From Bacteroides sp. (GTDB taxonomy: Bacteria; Bacteroidota; Bacteroidia; Bacteroidales; SM23-62), in the NCBI GenBank assembly GCA_030589965.1, contig JAUUZM010000083.1:1-10113 (forward strand): a stretch of 10,113 nt of DNA, given 5' to 3'. Shown here one piece after another: positions 1 through 6,962 of the stretch. The notes beneath the pieces were generated by a model that was not told the origin of the DNA, searched no databases, and saw only the letters and a list, made by a program, of their open reading frames with translations. Every line of letters begins with the position of its first letter. Within the stretch, counting starts at the first letter, position 1. The translations under genes were made by a program, and so were the position numbers.

Positions 1-1192
1 AATACCTTCCAGATCCGGTTGTACCGGCAGCTTTCACAATAACCTTGTCTCCAATCTCATCGTAAATTTCTGACATCCCCCGCCGGATAGCCTCAAGGGG
101 TTTACTTGCCGTCGGCAGGTATCTTCTGGCAATTACCCTGTTTTCTTTATCGATCAGTACCACATTGGTACTTAGTGACCCGACGTCCAGTCCAAGGTAA
201 ACCTCATATTTCCCCTTACCGTCCGGAATCTTATAAATGTCTTTATTTATCTTGATATCCGCTTCCACAAGGGGTTCATTGAAGCTACCCCTTTCTTTTT
301 CCGCTTCCAGGTATTCAGACAGCTTGTCCATTCCCTTGAAATCTTCTGGTTCAGCAGTTTTATTCCATAGATTAATGGAAGCTCCAATGGCACCCATGGA
401 TGCATGAAATTCAGGTACAATAACATCACCTTCGGAGGCGTCCAATAATTCAGTGAAAGCTCTTATCATTCCCGCATTAGCGGCCACACCTCCCTGGAAA
501 GAGAGTGGAAATTCGAGCTTCTTTCCCCTGCCAAGGGTACTGACAAAATTCCTTGCCACAGCAAAACAGAGTCCGGCTACGATATCATGAACTGGTGTAG
601 CTATCTGCTGGAGATGGATCATATCACTTTTTGCAAAGACAGAACAGCGCCCGGCAATGCGTGGAGGATTTTTTGACTTCAGGGCCATCTCACCGAACTC
701 CTTTTCTATGGAAACCCCTATACGGTTGGCCTGCTGGTCAAGAAATGACCCGGTACCGGCTGCGCAGATGGTATTCATCTCAAAATCAGCCAGGGTATTA
801 GCTTCAGACTCTGTACCATTCATCATGATAAGCTTGGAATCCTCTCCACCCATCTCAATAACCGTTTTTACTTCAGGATGTAACTCAGCAATCGCCTCTG
901 AATGTGATATTACCTCATTAACATAAGCGCCCCCCAGGATTTCCGAGGCCAGTTTTCCTCCGCTTCCAGTAAAGGCTAAAGTGACCTCCTTCGGATTGCC
1001 AAGGGATTCAAGAAGCTCATCGAGTATCATCTTTAGCTGTTCAAACGGCCGTCCATGGCAATAAGTATAGCTTTCAAATTTGACATTCTTATCCTTATCC
1101 AGGATAACTGCATTGATTGAAATGGATCCAATATCGATGCCAATAATAAGGTTTTCAGGGTGTTTTGATAGTGTTGCAAAATCTGTCTTCAT
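1..1192 (-). CDS. Acyl-CoA dehydratase activase (BadF/BadG/BcrA/HgdC ATPase family), 5' part, cut by window edge
   Basis: 397 codons are visible and the frame is still open at the left edge, so the C-terminal part is missing. I translated it by hand. Two ASKHA-fold ATPase starts occur in tandem: GIDIGSISINAV at residues 18-29 and GLDVGSLSTNVV at about 334-345. The first domain also has EMGGEDSK (113-120), ICAAGTGSFLD (142-152) and GRCSVFAKSD (181-190). Cys143 and Cys183 match the two cysteines that bind the [4Fe-4S] cluster at the dimer interface of HgdC-type activases. Such proteins inject an electron, driven by ATP, into 2-hydroxyacyl-CoA dehydratases or benzoyl-CoA reductases. Two domains in one chain fit the long (about 1400-residue) fused form, which continues into DUF2229/HgdB-like parts; that continuation is inferred. 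The ATG at 1192 is the only good start, because an in-frame TGA lies about 66 bases upstream. No partner dehydratase is visible, so the true substrate is unknown. Confidence 0.9.
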   Translation of the reverse strand, partial: MKTDFATLSKHPENLIIGIDIGSISINAVILDKDKNVKFESYTYCHGRPFEQLKMILDELLESLGNPKEVTLAFTGSGGKLASEILGGAYVNEVISHSEAIAELHPEVKTVIEMGGEDSKLIMMNGTESEANTLADFEMNTICAAGTGSFLDQQANRIGVSIEKEFGEMALKSKNPPRIAGRCSVFAKSDMIHLQQIATPVHDIVAGLCFAVARNFVSTLGRGKKLEFPLSFQGGVAANAGMIRAFTELLDASEGDVIVPEFHASMGAIGASINLWNKTAEPEDFKGMDKLSEYLEAEKERGSFNEPLVEADIKINKDIYKIPDGKGKYEVYLGLDVGSLSTNVVLIDKENRVIARRYLPTASKPLEAIRRGMSEIYDEIGDKVIVKAAGTTGSGRY

Positions 1193-1309
1193 AAACTTGG
1201 CTTTAGTCCCGCGAATGATAAAATAACCTGGTAGTGCTCTTTTGATTTTGTTATTTCAATAATACTGAAAAAATAGTATTTGATATCCAATATAGAGGTT
1301 TACTCAGTA

Positions 1310-1317
1310 CAAATATA
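1310..1317 (-). promoter_or_regulatory. Possible -7 box for the activase gene
   Basis: On the minus strand this reads TATATTTG, an exact match to the Bacteroidota -7 element TAnnTTTG, about 118 bases upstream of the activase ATG. No clear -33 TTTG/TTG element stands at the expected distance, and the region is very AT-rich, so a chance match is possible. Confidence 0.3.
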
Positions 1318-1321
1318 TCAC

Positions 1322-1342
1322 TATTTATAATTTGTATAAATA
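1322..1342. repeat. AT-only inverted repeat between the deacetylase and activase genes
   Basis: A perfect 8-bp inverted repeat, TATTTATA (1322-1329) and TATAAATA (1335-1342), encloses a 5-base spacer. It lies just past the deacetylase stop codon and just upstream of the candidate -7 box at 1310-1317. It could be an operator or a weak hairpin. With stems of A and T only and no U-run after it, a terminator role is poorly supported, and chance is plausible in this composition. Confidence 0.3.
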
Positions 1343-1362
1343 ATCCGGTGAAAAAATAAACA

Positions 1363-2394
1363 TTAATAAAGGTCTGCAAATGAGACCAGCTTAACTTTCA
1401 GGACTTTCAGGTATTCATTTACATAAGGACTGGTAATAGTCATCAACTCACACTCTCTCTGCCTAAGGTAAGTTGTATCTAAACCAGGGGGGAAATCCAA
1501 TTGCCGCTCGAAGTTTCCGAGGTGGACAATGATTTCTGAGGTTCCGGGAGGAAGGTTTTCCATGATTCGAATGAGGTTCTCCGGAGTTGGATCCCCGTAG
1601 AAACAGTCTATCATGAGGTCCGGATGAAGTATATCAAGAGAATCAAGTTCAGTTGATTTCCTGATCATTTCCTCCAGACTGAATTCTTTATTTAATTTTG
1701 ATGCGGTCGAGATGGATCTAAAGACCAGTTTTCTCTTAAGCCTTTGAACCATTTTCTTGTTAGTCTTATTTAAATAGACTGAAGGGATCATTAGTCCGGC
1801 TGAAACAGGTGACCTGACAGGGACTCCGTATTCCTCAGCCAGCTGGTTACGCATCTCAAAAAAAGGTGTGTATATGGAGAACACGCCGAAGTGACTGGAG
1901 AGATGGTCGAGCTTAATACCCCTGGAGACCAGTAAGTCAACCTGGGCGTGCATTTCAATTCGTACTTCATCCAGGGAGATTTTCGGAAGACGCAACACAA
2001 ATTCTTCAATGGAATAGAACTCCCCATCGCTATTAACCAGGGTAGGAACTAATTGGGGATCAGACACAGGCCTGCCGGTATTAATATTCAGGTGAACCCC
2101 GATGCCAATTTGGGGGTTTTGCCGGGAGATATCTTCCAATGCTTCAATGGATCCACTAAAATTTATTAAAGCTGATATTGCACTGATACATCCAAGTTCA
2201 GCTGCCAGCCTGATTCCCTGATTGATATTTTCACTTACCCCGAAATCATCTGCAGTAATGATCAGGCTTCGCTCAGAAATAATTTCAGATTCATTAGAAA
2301 CAGGCAATTCTGAGGCAGGTCTGCAGGATATCATCCAGATAACTGAAGATACCCCGATTAGTAAAATCCCATATTGTCGAAAAATCGCAATCAT
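1363..2394 (-). CDS. Predicted lipoprotein of the YdjC/ChbG carbohydrate deacetylase family
   Basis: 343 residues. The N-terminus is a lipoprotein signal: a hydrophobic stretch at about 8-22, then MISC with Cys24 as the lipidated residue, so the protein should be anchored in the envelope. The rest is a YdjC-type deacetylase. ITADDFGVSENINQG (46-60) carries the first metal Asp, D50. IGVHL (98-102) gives His101, HLSSH (164-168) gives His168, and PPGTSEIIVHLG (282-293) gives a conserved His291. The family removes N-acetyl groups from sugars such as chitooligosaccharides using a metal. ChbG of E. coli is cytoplasmic and about 250 residues, so export and extra length are unusual here. In the third motif the usual HLDSHHHVH reads HLSSHFGVF, keeping the metal His but losing the Asp and later His. 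Metal binding looks intact; the substrate is unknown. It appears to be a single-gene unit, 159 bases after lepA and 170 before the activase. Confidence 0.85.
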   Translation of the reverse strand: MIAIFRQYGILLIGVSSVIWMISCRPASELPVSNESEIISERSLIITADDFGVSENINQGIRLAAELGCISAISALINFSGSIEALEDISRQNPQIGIGVHLNINTGRPVSDPQLVPTLVNSDGEFYSIEEFVLRLPKISLDEVRIEMHAQVDLLVSRGIKLDHLSSHFGVFSIYTPFFEMRNQLAEEYGVPVRSPVSAGLMIPSVYLNKTNKKMVQRLKRKLVFRSISTASKLNKEFSLEEMIRKSTELDSLDILHPDLMIDCFYGDPTPENLIRIMENLPPGTSEIIVHLGNFERQLDFPPGLDTTYLRQRECELMTITSPYVNEYLKVLKVKLVSFADLY

Positions 2395-2445
2395 GAAATT
2401 CGCCCTTAAGATTGAAATGTTTGAGAAGAAATAAACCCTTGAGAT

Positions 2446-2469
2446 TGCCGGGATAAAAAAGTTCCGGCA
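2446..2469. repeat. Inverted repeat in the leader of the deacetylase gene
   Basis: TGCCGG (2446-2451) and CCGGCA (2464-2469) form a perfect 6-bp GC-rich dyad around a 12-base A/T-rich spacer, about 50-75 bases upstream of the deacetylase ATG. In RNA it would be a small hairpin with a U-rich loop. It could be a leader structure, a remnant terminator of lepA lying about 85 bases after its stop, or chance. Confidence 0.3.
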
Positions 2470-2500
2470 GACATTAAACCTGAGAGGAAATTATTGGTAG

Positions 2501-2529
2501 AAGATAATGATTAATCGGAAGCGGGTCAA
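2501..2529 (-). promoter_or_regulatory. Candidate promoter of the deacetylase gene
   Basis: Read on the minus strand, TTGACC (2529-2524) is followed by a 17-base spacer and TATCTT (2506-2501). This resembles a classical -35/-10 pair and partly fits the Bacteroidota -7 element TAnnTTTG (TATCTTCT). It would give a leader of about 100 bases. It is a visual match only. Confidence 0.35.
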
Positions 2530-2553
2530 GTACTGGAGGTAGTCCCGAAATTA

Positions 2554-4353
2554 CTAGTCAAGCTTCAGTACAGCAAGAAATGCTGTTTGTGGAACTTCAA
2601 CATTCCCGACCTGCCGCATTTTTTTCTTTCCCTTTTTCTGCTTTTCCAGAAGTTTCCTTTTCCGGGTAATATCCCCCCCGTAACACTTTGCGGTTACGTC
2701 TTTACGCAGGGCTTTCACGGTCTCCCTGGATATTACCTTGGCTCCAATGGCAGCCTGGATGGCAATATCAAACTGCTGGCGAGGAATCAGCTCTTTAAGT
2801 TTTTCACAAATCCTCCTACCGAATGAATAGGCATTATCCCGATGAATCAGGGTCGACAAAGCATCAACCATTTCTCCGTTCAGAAGTATATCAAGTCTTA
2901 CCAGGTTTGCCTTCTGAAAACCTGTCTGGTAATAATCAAAAGATGCGTAGCCTTTGGAAATACTCTTTAATTTATCATAAAAGTCGAAAACAATCTCAGC
3001 CAATGGCATCTCGAATGTCAGCTCCACCCGATCAGAGGTCAGGTATACCTGGTTCTTCAATGTCCCTCTTTTATCAATGCAGAGCTTCATGATTGATCCC
3101 ACATACTCAGATTTCGAAATAACCTGGGCCCTGATATAGGGTTCCTCGATGAAATCGATTTGGGTAACCTCGGGCAGACCTGATGGATTATGGACTTCTG
3201 CTACTTCACCTTTGGTTTTATGTACAATAAAGGAAACATTTGGTACAGTGGTGATCACGTTCATGTCGAATTCGCGGTCAAGTCTTTCCTGGATAATCTC
3301 CATGTGCAGGAGACCCAGAAAACCACAACGAAATCCGAAGCCCAGAGCAGCTGAAGATTCCGGCTCATAGGTCAGAGAAGCATCATTAAGTTGCAGTTTC
3401 TCCATGGAGAACCGCAATTCCTCATAATCATCGGCATCAACCGGGTAGATCCCGGCGAAAACCATAGGTTTAACATCCTTAAATCCTTCAATAGCCTTCT
3501 CACAGGGATTCTCAACATGGGTGATGGTATCCCCCACCTTAACTTCCGCTGAGTTTTTTATTCCGGAAATAATATAACCAACATCCCCGGCACTCAACTG
3601 TTTCCTTGGTTCAGGTTTCATCTTGAGCACCCCAATTTCATCAGCATGATATTTATGTCCTGTGGCCATAAATTTCACATGTTCCCGGGGATGAATTGTC
3701 CCGTTCAGGATTTTAAAATATGCGAATATGCCTCTGTATGAATTATATACAGAATCAAAAATTAATGCTTCCAATGGTTTTTCGGCGTCCCCTTTCGGGG
3801 GAGGTATTAGATCAATGATAGAATCGAGTATAACATCAACTCCATATCCTGTCTTACCACTGGCAATCACAATATCATCTGCGTTACAACCAATAAGATC
3901 GACGATCTGGTCACTCACCTCCTCCGGCATTGCAGCATCCAGGTCCATCTTATTCATGACCGGGATAACCTCCAGATCATTTTCCAGGGCCAGATACATA
4001 TTGGATATAGTCTGTGCCTGAATTCCCTGTGTGGCATCCACTATCAACAATGCACCTTCACAGGCTGCGATGGATCTGGATACCTCATAGGAAAAATCCA
4101 CATGGCCAGGGGTATCGATCAGATTCAGGATATACTTCTTCCCATCTCTCTCATACTCCATCTGGATGGCATGGCTTTTAATGGTAATCCCCCGTTCCCG
4201 CTCAAGGTCCATGTCGTCCAATATCTGTTCCTGGAGGTCTCTATCCGTAACTGTCCCGGTCATCTCAAGCAGGCGGTCAGCCAGGGTACTCTTCCCATGA
4301 TCAATATGGGCAATGATGCAAAAGTTCCTTATGTTTTCTATGCTAAATGACAT
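2554..4353 (-). CDS. lepA: Elongation factor 4 (LepA), ribosome-associated translational GTPase
   Basis: 599 residues, the same length as E. coli LepA, with no frameshift. The GTPase motifs are in order: G1 AHIDHGKST (15-23), G2 RGITIK (54-59), G3 DTPGH (80-84, with the catalytic-type His84), G4 NKMD (134-137) and G5 SGK (165-167). Translation-factor domains follow, then the LepA-specific C-terminal domain, whose lysine-rich tail includes KCYGGDITRKRKLLEKQKKG. LepA binds the ribosome, can promote back-translocation, and affects initiation and 30S maturation. The ATG at 4353 is supported by alignment of MSFSIENIRNFCIIAHID with family N-termini and by a -7 box only about 20 bases upstream. That box implies a very short leader with no Shine-Dalgarno at the usual distance. 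It is probably transcribed alone: the groL terminator lies upstream and no clear terminator is visible downstream. Confidence 0.98.
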   Translation of the reverse strand: MSFSIENIRNFCIIAHIDHGKSTLADRLLEMTGTVTDRDLQEQILDDMDLERERGITIKSHAIQMEYERDGKKYILNLIDTPGHVDFSYEVSRSIAACEGALLIVDATQGIQAQTISNMYLALENDLEVIPVMNKMDLDAAMPEEVSDQIVDLIGCNADDIVIASGKTGYGVDVILDSIIDLIPPPKGDAEKPLEALIFDSVYNSYRGIFAYFKILNGTIHPREHVKFMATGHKYHADEIGVLKMKPEPRKQLSAGDVGYIISGIKNSAEVKVGDTITHVENPCEKAIEGFKDVKPMVFAGIYPVDADDYEELRFSMEKLQLNDASLTYEPESSAALGFGFRCGFLGLLHMEIIQERLDREFDMNVITTVPNVSFIVHKTKGEVAEVHNPSGLPEVTQIDFIEEPYIRAQVISKSEYVGSIMKLCIDKRGTLKNQVYLTSDRVELTFEMPLAEIVFDFYDKLKSISKGYASFDYYQTGFQKANLVRLDILLNGEMVDALSTLIHRDNAYSFGRRICEKLKELIPRQQFDIAIQAAIGAKVISRETVKALRKDVTAKCYGGDITRKRKLLEKQKKGKKKMRQVGNVEVPQTAFLAVLKLD

Positions 4354-4371
4354 CCTTTAAAAATCGAGGTA

Positions 4372-4379
4372 CAAAGATA
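4372..4379 (-). promoter_or_regulatory. Promoter -7 box of lepA
   Basis: The minus strand reads TATCTTTG, an exact TAnnTTTG match to the Bacteroidota primary sigma factor -7 element, followed by GTACC-like sequence. It predicts a start near 4366 and a leader of roughly a dozen bases. The -33 region (around 4400) has no clear TTTG. Confidence 0.55.
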
Positions 4380-4408
4380 ATAATTATGGCGTGGGACTTC
4401 ATTTATAA

Positions 4409-4453
4409 TTCCACCAATCCAATATCAAAAAATTTGATATTGGATTGGTGGAA
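4409..4453. repeat. Perfect 21-bp inverted repeat with 3-base loop between groL and lepA
   Basis: The left arm, 4409-4429, begins TTCCACCAATCC. It is the exact reverse complement of the right arm, 4433-4453; the loop 4430-4432 is AAA on the plus strand. The arms are not AT-only, so a perfect 21-bp match is very unlikely by chance. It lies directly after the groL terminator hairpin and about 30 bases upstream of the lepA -7 box. It could be a second bidirectional terminator, a binding site, or a remnant of a small mobile or repeated element. Neither side has a true T-run, which weakens the terminator reading. Confidence 0.9.
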
Positions 4454-4459
4454 ATTAAT

Positions 4460-4489
4460 AAGGGGCTGCTCCGTAAGAAGCAACCCCTT
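4460..4489 (-). terminator. Rho-independent terminator of groS-groL
   Basis: On the minus strand, AAGGGGTTGCT (4489-4479) pairs with AGCAGCCCCTT (4470-4460) around an 8-base loop and is followed by TTATTAATTT. The stem is 11 bp with one G-U pair in the minus-strand RNA. The same position is a C-A mismatch in plus-strand RNA, so the fold favours the groL transcript. It starts 28 bases after the groL stop codon. Confidence 0.8.
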
Positions 4490-4517
4490 GAATATTATAG
4501 GATGCGTTGTGATGTTC

Positions 4518-6158
4518 TTACATCATGCCACCCATGCCACCCATACCGCCGCCGCCACCTGGAGGCATTGGCATTTCTGGCTCAGGTTCGTCAACGAGCA
4601 CACATTCCGTAGTCAGGAGCATACCAGCAATAGATGCTGCATTCTCAAGAGCAATACGGGTTACTTTCGTAGGATCGATAACACCTGCCTTAAGAAGATT
4701 CTCATATATATCGGTACGTGCATTAAATCCAAAATCACCTTTTCCTTCTTTCACTTTTTGAACGGCAACAGAACCTTCAATACCTGCATTGGCAGCAATG
4801 ATCCTGAGTGGCTCCTCAAGTGCCCTGCGAATTATGGCTATGCCGGTAGTTTCATCTCCATTTACACCTTCAAAACCTTCAAGAGATTCAACCGCTCTGA
4901 TGTAAGCAACACCACCACCAGCGACAATACCTTCTTCAACGGCAGCCCTGGTTGCGTTAAGTGCATCGTTAATACGGTCCTTCTTTTCTTTCATTTCAAC
5001 TTCTGAAGCAGCGCCAACATACACTACAGCAACACCACCAGCAAGTTTGGCAAGCCTTTCCTGAAGTTTTTCCTTATCATAATCAGAAGTCGTATTCTCA
5101 ATCTGAACCTTGATTTGATTAACTCTTGAAATAATGGTATCCTTTTCACCGGCCCCATTAACAACGGTTGTATTATCCTTATCAATGGAAATCTTCTCGC
5201 ATTGTCCCAGCATTTCCAAAGTAGTACCTTCAAGCTTTAATCCTTTTTCTTCGGAAATAACAGTACCACCTGTGAGGATAGCGATATCTTCAAGCATTTC
5301 TTTTCTGCGGTCTCCAAAACCAGGAGCTTTAACAGCAGCGACTTTCAGTGATCCTCTGAGTTTATTAACAACCAGAGTTGCCAGTGCTTCGCCGTCAATA
5401 TCTTCAGCTATAATGAGCAGTGGTTTTCCGGTCTGAGCGGTTGATTCCAGTACAGGAAGCAAATCCTTCATAACAGAAACTTTTTTGTCGAAAAGGAGAA
5501 TATAGGGATTCTCAAGAACGGCTTCCATTTTCTCAGTATCAGTTACAAAATAAGGAGATATATAGCCACGGTCAAATTGCATTCCCTCTACTACCTCAAC
5601 ATAGGTATCAGAAACTTTGGCTTCCTCAACGGTAATTACTCCTTCTTTCTTCACCTTTTCCATAGCCTCGGAGATCAGCTTACCAATCTCTGCATCGTTA
5701 TTGGCAGAAATAGAAGCTACCTGTTCGATCTTTGTGGTATCTTCCCCAATGTCTTCTGACATATCCTGGAGGGCTTCGATGGTCTTAGTTACTGCTTTAT
5801 CAATTCCTCTTTTAAGATCCATCGGATTTGCTCCGGCTGTCACGTTTTTCAGTCCAACATTTACAATACTTTGTGCGAGTACAGTAGCGGTAGTGGTTCC
5901 GTCACCAGCATCATCATTTGTTTTGGAAGCAACTTCCTTGACCATTTGGGCACCCAGGTTTTCAAATTCCTCGGCGAGTTCAATTTCCTTCGCAACGGTG
6001 ACACCGTCTTTGGTAACCTGTGGAGCACCAAATTTCTTATCGATTACAACATTACGCCCCTTAGGACCCAGTGTTACTTTTACTGCATTGGCAAGAGCAT
6101 CGACTCCTTTTTTCAGCAGATCCCTTGCTTCAATATCATACTTAATTTGTTTTGCCAT
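4518..6158 (-). CDS. groL: Chaperonin GroEL (60 kDa, Cpn60)
   Basis: 546 residues, the normal length. The ATP site motifs are present: TLGPKGRNV (29-37), DGVTVAKEI (51-59, with the catalytic Asp equivalent to E. coli Asp52) and GDGTTT (85-90). NDALNATRAAVEEG, near residue 395, holds the Asp equivalent to E. coli Asp398. The C-terminus is the typical flexible Gly-Met tail, GGGGGMGGMGGMM. It forms the tetradecameric double ring in the cytoplasm that folds client proteins with ATP and the GroES lid. It follows groS with a 34-base A/T-rich gap and is clearly co-transcribed with it; a strong terminator follows. The start at 6158 (MAKQIKYD) is the family start. Nothing is odd: a single standard housekeeping copy by appearance, with no Cys-rich or alternative tail. 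Confidence 0.98.
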   Translation of the reverse strand: MAKQIKYDIEARDLLKKGVDALANAVKVTLGPKGRNVVIDKKFGAPQVTKDGVTVAKEIELAEEFENLGAQMVKEVASKTNDDAGDGTTTATVLAQSIVNVGLKNVTAGANPMDLKRGIDKAVTKTIEALQDMSEDIGEDTTKIEQVASISANNDAEIGKLISEAMEKVKKEGVITVEEAKVSDTYVEVVEGMQFDRGYISPYFVTDTEKMEAVLENPYILLFDKKVSVMKDLLPVLESTAQTGKPLLIIAEDIDGEALATLVVNKLRGSLKVAAVKAPGFGDRRKEMLEDIAILTGGTVISEEKGLKLEGTTLEMLGQCEKISIDKDNTTVVNGAGEKDTIISRVNQIKVQIENTTSDYDKEKLQERLAKLAGGVAVVYVGAASEVEMKEKKDRINDALNATRAAVEEGIVAGGGVAYIRAVESLEGFEGVNGDETTGIAIIRRALEEPLRIIAANAGIEGSVAVQKVKEGKGDFGFNARTDIYENLLKAGVIDPTKVTRIALENAASIAGMLLTTECVLVDEPEPEMPMPPGGGGGMGGMGGMM

Positions 6159-6192
6159 TTTAAAACTATTTTATAGATTTTATAATTTTCTT

Positions 6193-6471
6193 TTAGATGA
6201 TAGCCAGGATATCTGACTGTTTCATGATGAGGTAGTCATTTCCGTCGACAGCAAGGTCAGAACCTGAATACTTGCCATAAAGGACAACATCTCCTTTTTT
6301 TACTTCCATTTTCTCGTCACTGGTTCCCGGACCTACGGCCACTACGGTACCTTTTTGAGGTTTTTCTTTTGCTGTTTCGGGAATAATGATCCCGCTTGCG
6401 GTGGTTTCCTCTGCTTCCATAGGTTCAATCAGAACCCGGTCAGCGAGTGGTTTAATTTTAACATCAGCCAT
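6193..6471 (-). CDS. groS: Co-chaperonin GroES (10 kDa, Cpn10)
   Basis: 92 residues, typical size. The family N-terminus IKPLADRVLIEP is followed by the mobile loop around residues 20-36 (ETTASGIIIPETAKEKP), which docks on GroEL, then GTVVAVGPG and the YGKYSGSDL region, ending SDILAII. As a heptameric lid it closes the GroEL ring and creates the folding chamber. It is the first gene of groS-groL. The 166-base upstream gap contains no CIRCE element (TTAGCACTC-N9-GAGTGCTAA), so HrcA control of the usual kind is not supported. A sigma70-like promoter candidate at 6525-6552 and a set of dyads at 6591-6628 are the visible signals. Confidence 0.97.
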   Translation of the reverse strand: MADVKIKPLADRVLIEPMEAEETTASGIIIPETAKEKPQKGTVVAVGPGTSDEKMEVKKGDVVLYGKYSGSDLAVDGNDYLIMKQSDILAII

Positions 6472-6524
6472 TTTTAGACGTATTTTAAGTTAGACATTAT
6501 TAATTTCGAGAACATCCTTTTCAC

Positions 6525-6552
6525 ATTTTATGCCAAAGCCGAATAAGGCCAA
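6525..6552 (-). promoter_or_regulatory. Candidate promoter of groS-groL
   Basis: The minus strand reads TTGGCC (6552-6547), a 16-base spacer, then TAAAAT (6530-6525), about 54 bases before the groS ATG. It resembles a -35/-10 pair and does not match TAnnTTTG well, so this might be a stress-type or divergent promoter. Supported by eye only. Confidence 0.3.
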
Positions 6553-6590
6553 TTTGCCGGTCATCCAAGATGAAAAACGCAGAAAAGAGT

Positions 6591-6628
6591 GTCAGGTTGT
6601 CATATTTCCTGACGGAATATGCATCAGG
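6591..6628 (-). terminator. Overlapping dyads after secG: weak terminator or alternative hairpins
   Basis: On the minus strand, CCTGATG (6628-6622) can pair with CGTCAGG (6614-6608; one G-U pair, 7-base loop). The latter's GTCAGG can instead pair perfectly with CCTGAC (6596-6591; 11-base loop). The second hairpin is followed by a T-rich stretch (ACTCTTTTCTGCGTTTTT), so it may end the secG transcript. The two folds exclude each other. The region begins 10 bases after the secG stop codon. Confidence 0.4.
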
Positions 6629-6637
6629 ACTTTCGCC

Positions 6638-6958
6638 TTACTGGGGATCAGTGGACGGGAATTGAGGAATCGCATTAGGATCCACCACGCTTTCGATCTG
6701 ATCTTCAATGACAGATCTTTCTGATTCCTCTGCCCGTGGAATGGTGAGACTCCCGATTACGCTGAATACCATCAGAGCTACTGCAAGAGTCCATGTTGAT
6801 TTCTCAAGGAAATCAGTAGTTTTCCTTACACCCATAAACTGGTTAGAAGACTGAAAGTTTGAAGCGAGTCCCCCGCCCTTGGAATTTTGTACTAGAACGA
6901 TCAGTATAAGCAGTGCACAAACTATCATTACTATTACTGACAAAAGATTATAAATCAT
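6638..6958 (-). CDS. secG: Preprotein translocase subunit SecG
   Basis: 106 residues from the chosen start. The topology is that of SecG: a first membrane helix at about 4-23 (IVMIVCALLILIVLV), a conserved loop with LVQNSKGGGLASNF (22-35), a second helix at about 56-72, and an acidic, proline-containing tail. SecG sits beside SecYE in the inner membrane and assists SecA-driven export. The frame stays open upstream to an ATG at 7012, but that would add 18 basic residues and overlap the preceding gene. The ATG at 6958 starts 4 bases after that gene's stop and places the first helix at the N-terminus as the family requires. It is last in the four-gene cluster with the TPR protein, lptE and the sigma54 activator. 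Confidence 0.92.
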   Translation of the reverse strand: MIYNLLSVIVMIVCALLILIVLVQNSKGGGLASNFQSSNQFMGVRKTTDFLEKSTWTLAVALMVFSVIGSLTIPRAEESERSVIEDQIESVVDPNAIPQFPSTDPQ

Positions 6959-6962
6959 GACT

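Noticed and set aside
1261..1280. AATACT/AGTATT hairpin with an A-rich loop as a terminator
   Set aside because: Only 6 A/T-rich base pairs and no T-run on either strand. It could easily arise by chance here.
4347..5006. 219-codon plus-strand frame spanning the lepA-groL gap and the 3' end of groL
   Set aside because: It runs through the groL terminator and the inverted repeat and is antisense to groL, with low-complexity His/Thr/Asn-rich translation. It looks like a shadow frame.
5617..6216. 199-codon open frame on the plus strand, antisense to groL
   Set aside because: It mirrors the codon pattern of a highly conserved gene on the other strand and has no recognisable protein motif.
6531..6552. 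Possible sigma54 -24/-12 promoter before groS
   Set aside because: A GG and a GC are present, but the spacing is one base off and the TTGC part is absent.
6530..6724. 64-codon plus-strand frame starting in the secG-groS gap
   Set aside because: Most of it is antisense to secG or overlaps the dyads. It has no promoter or family resemblance.
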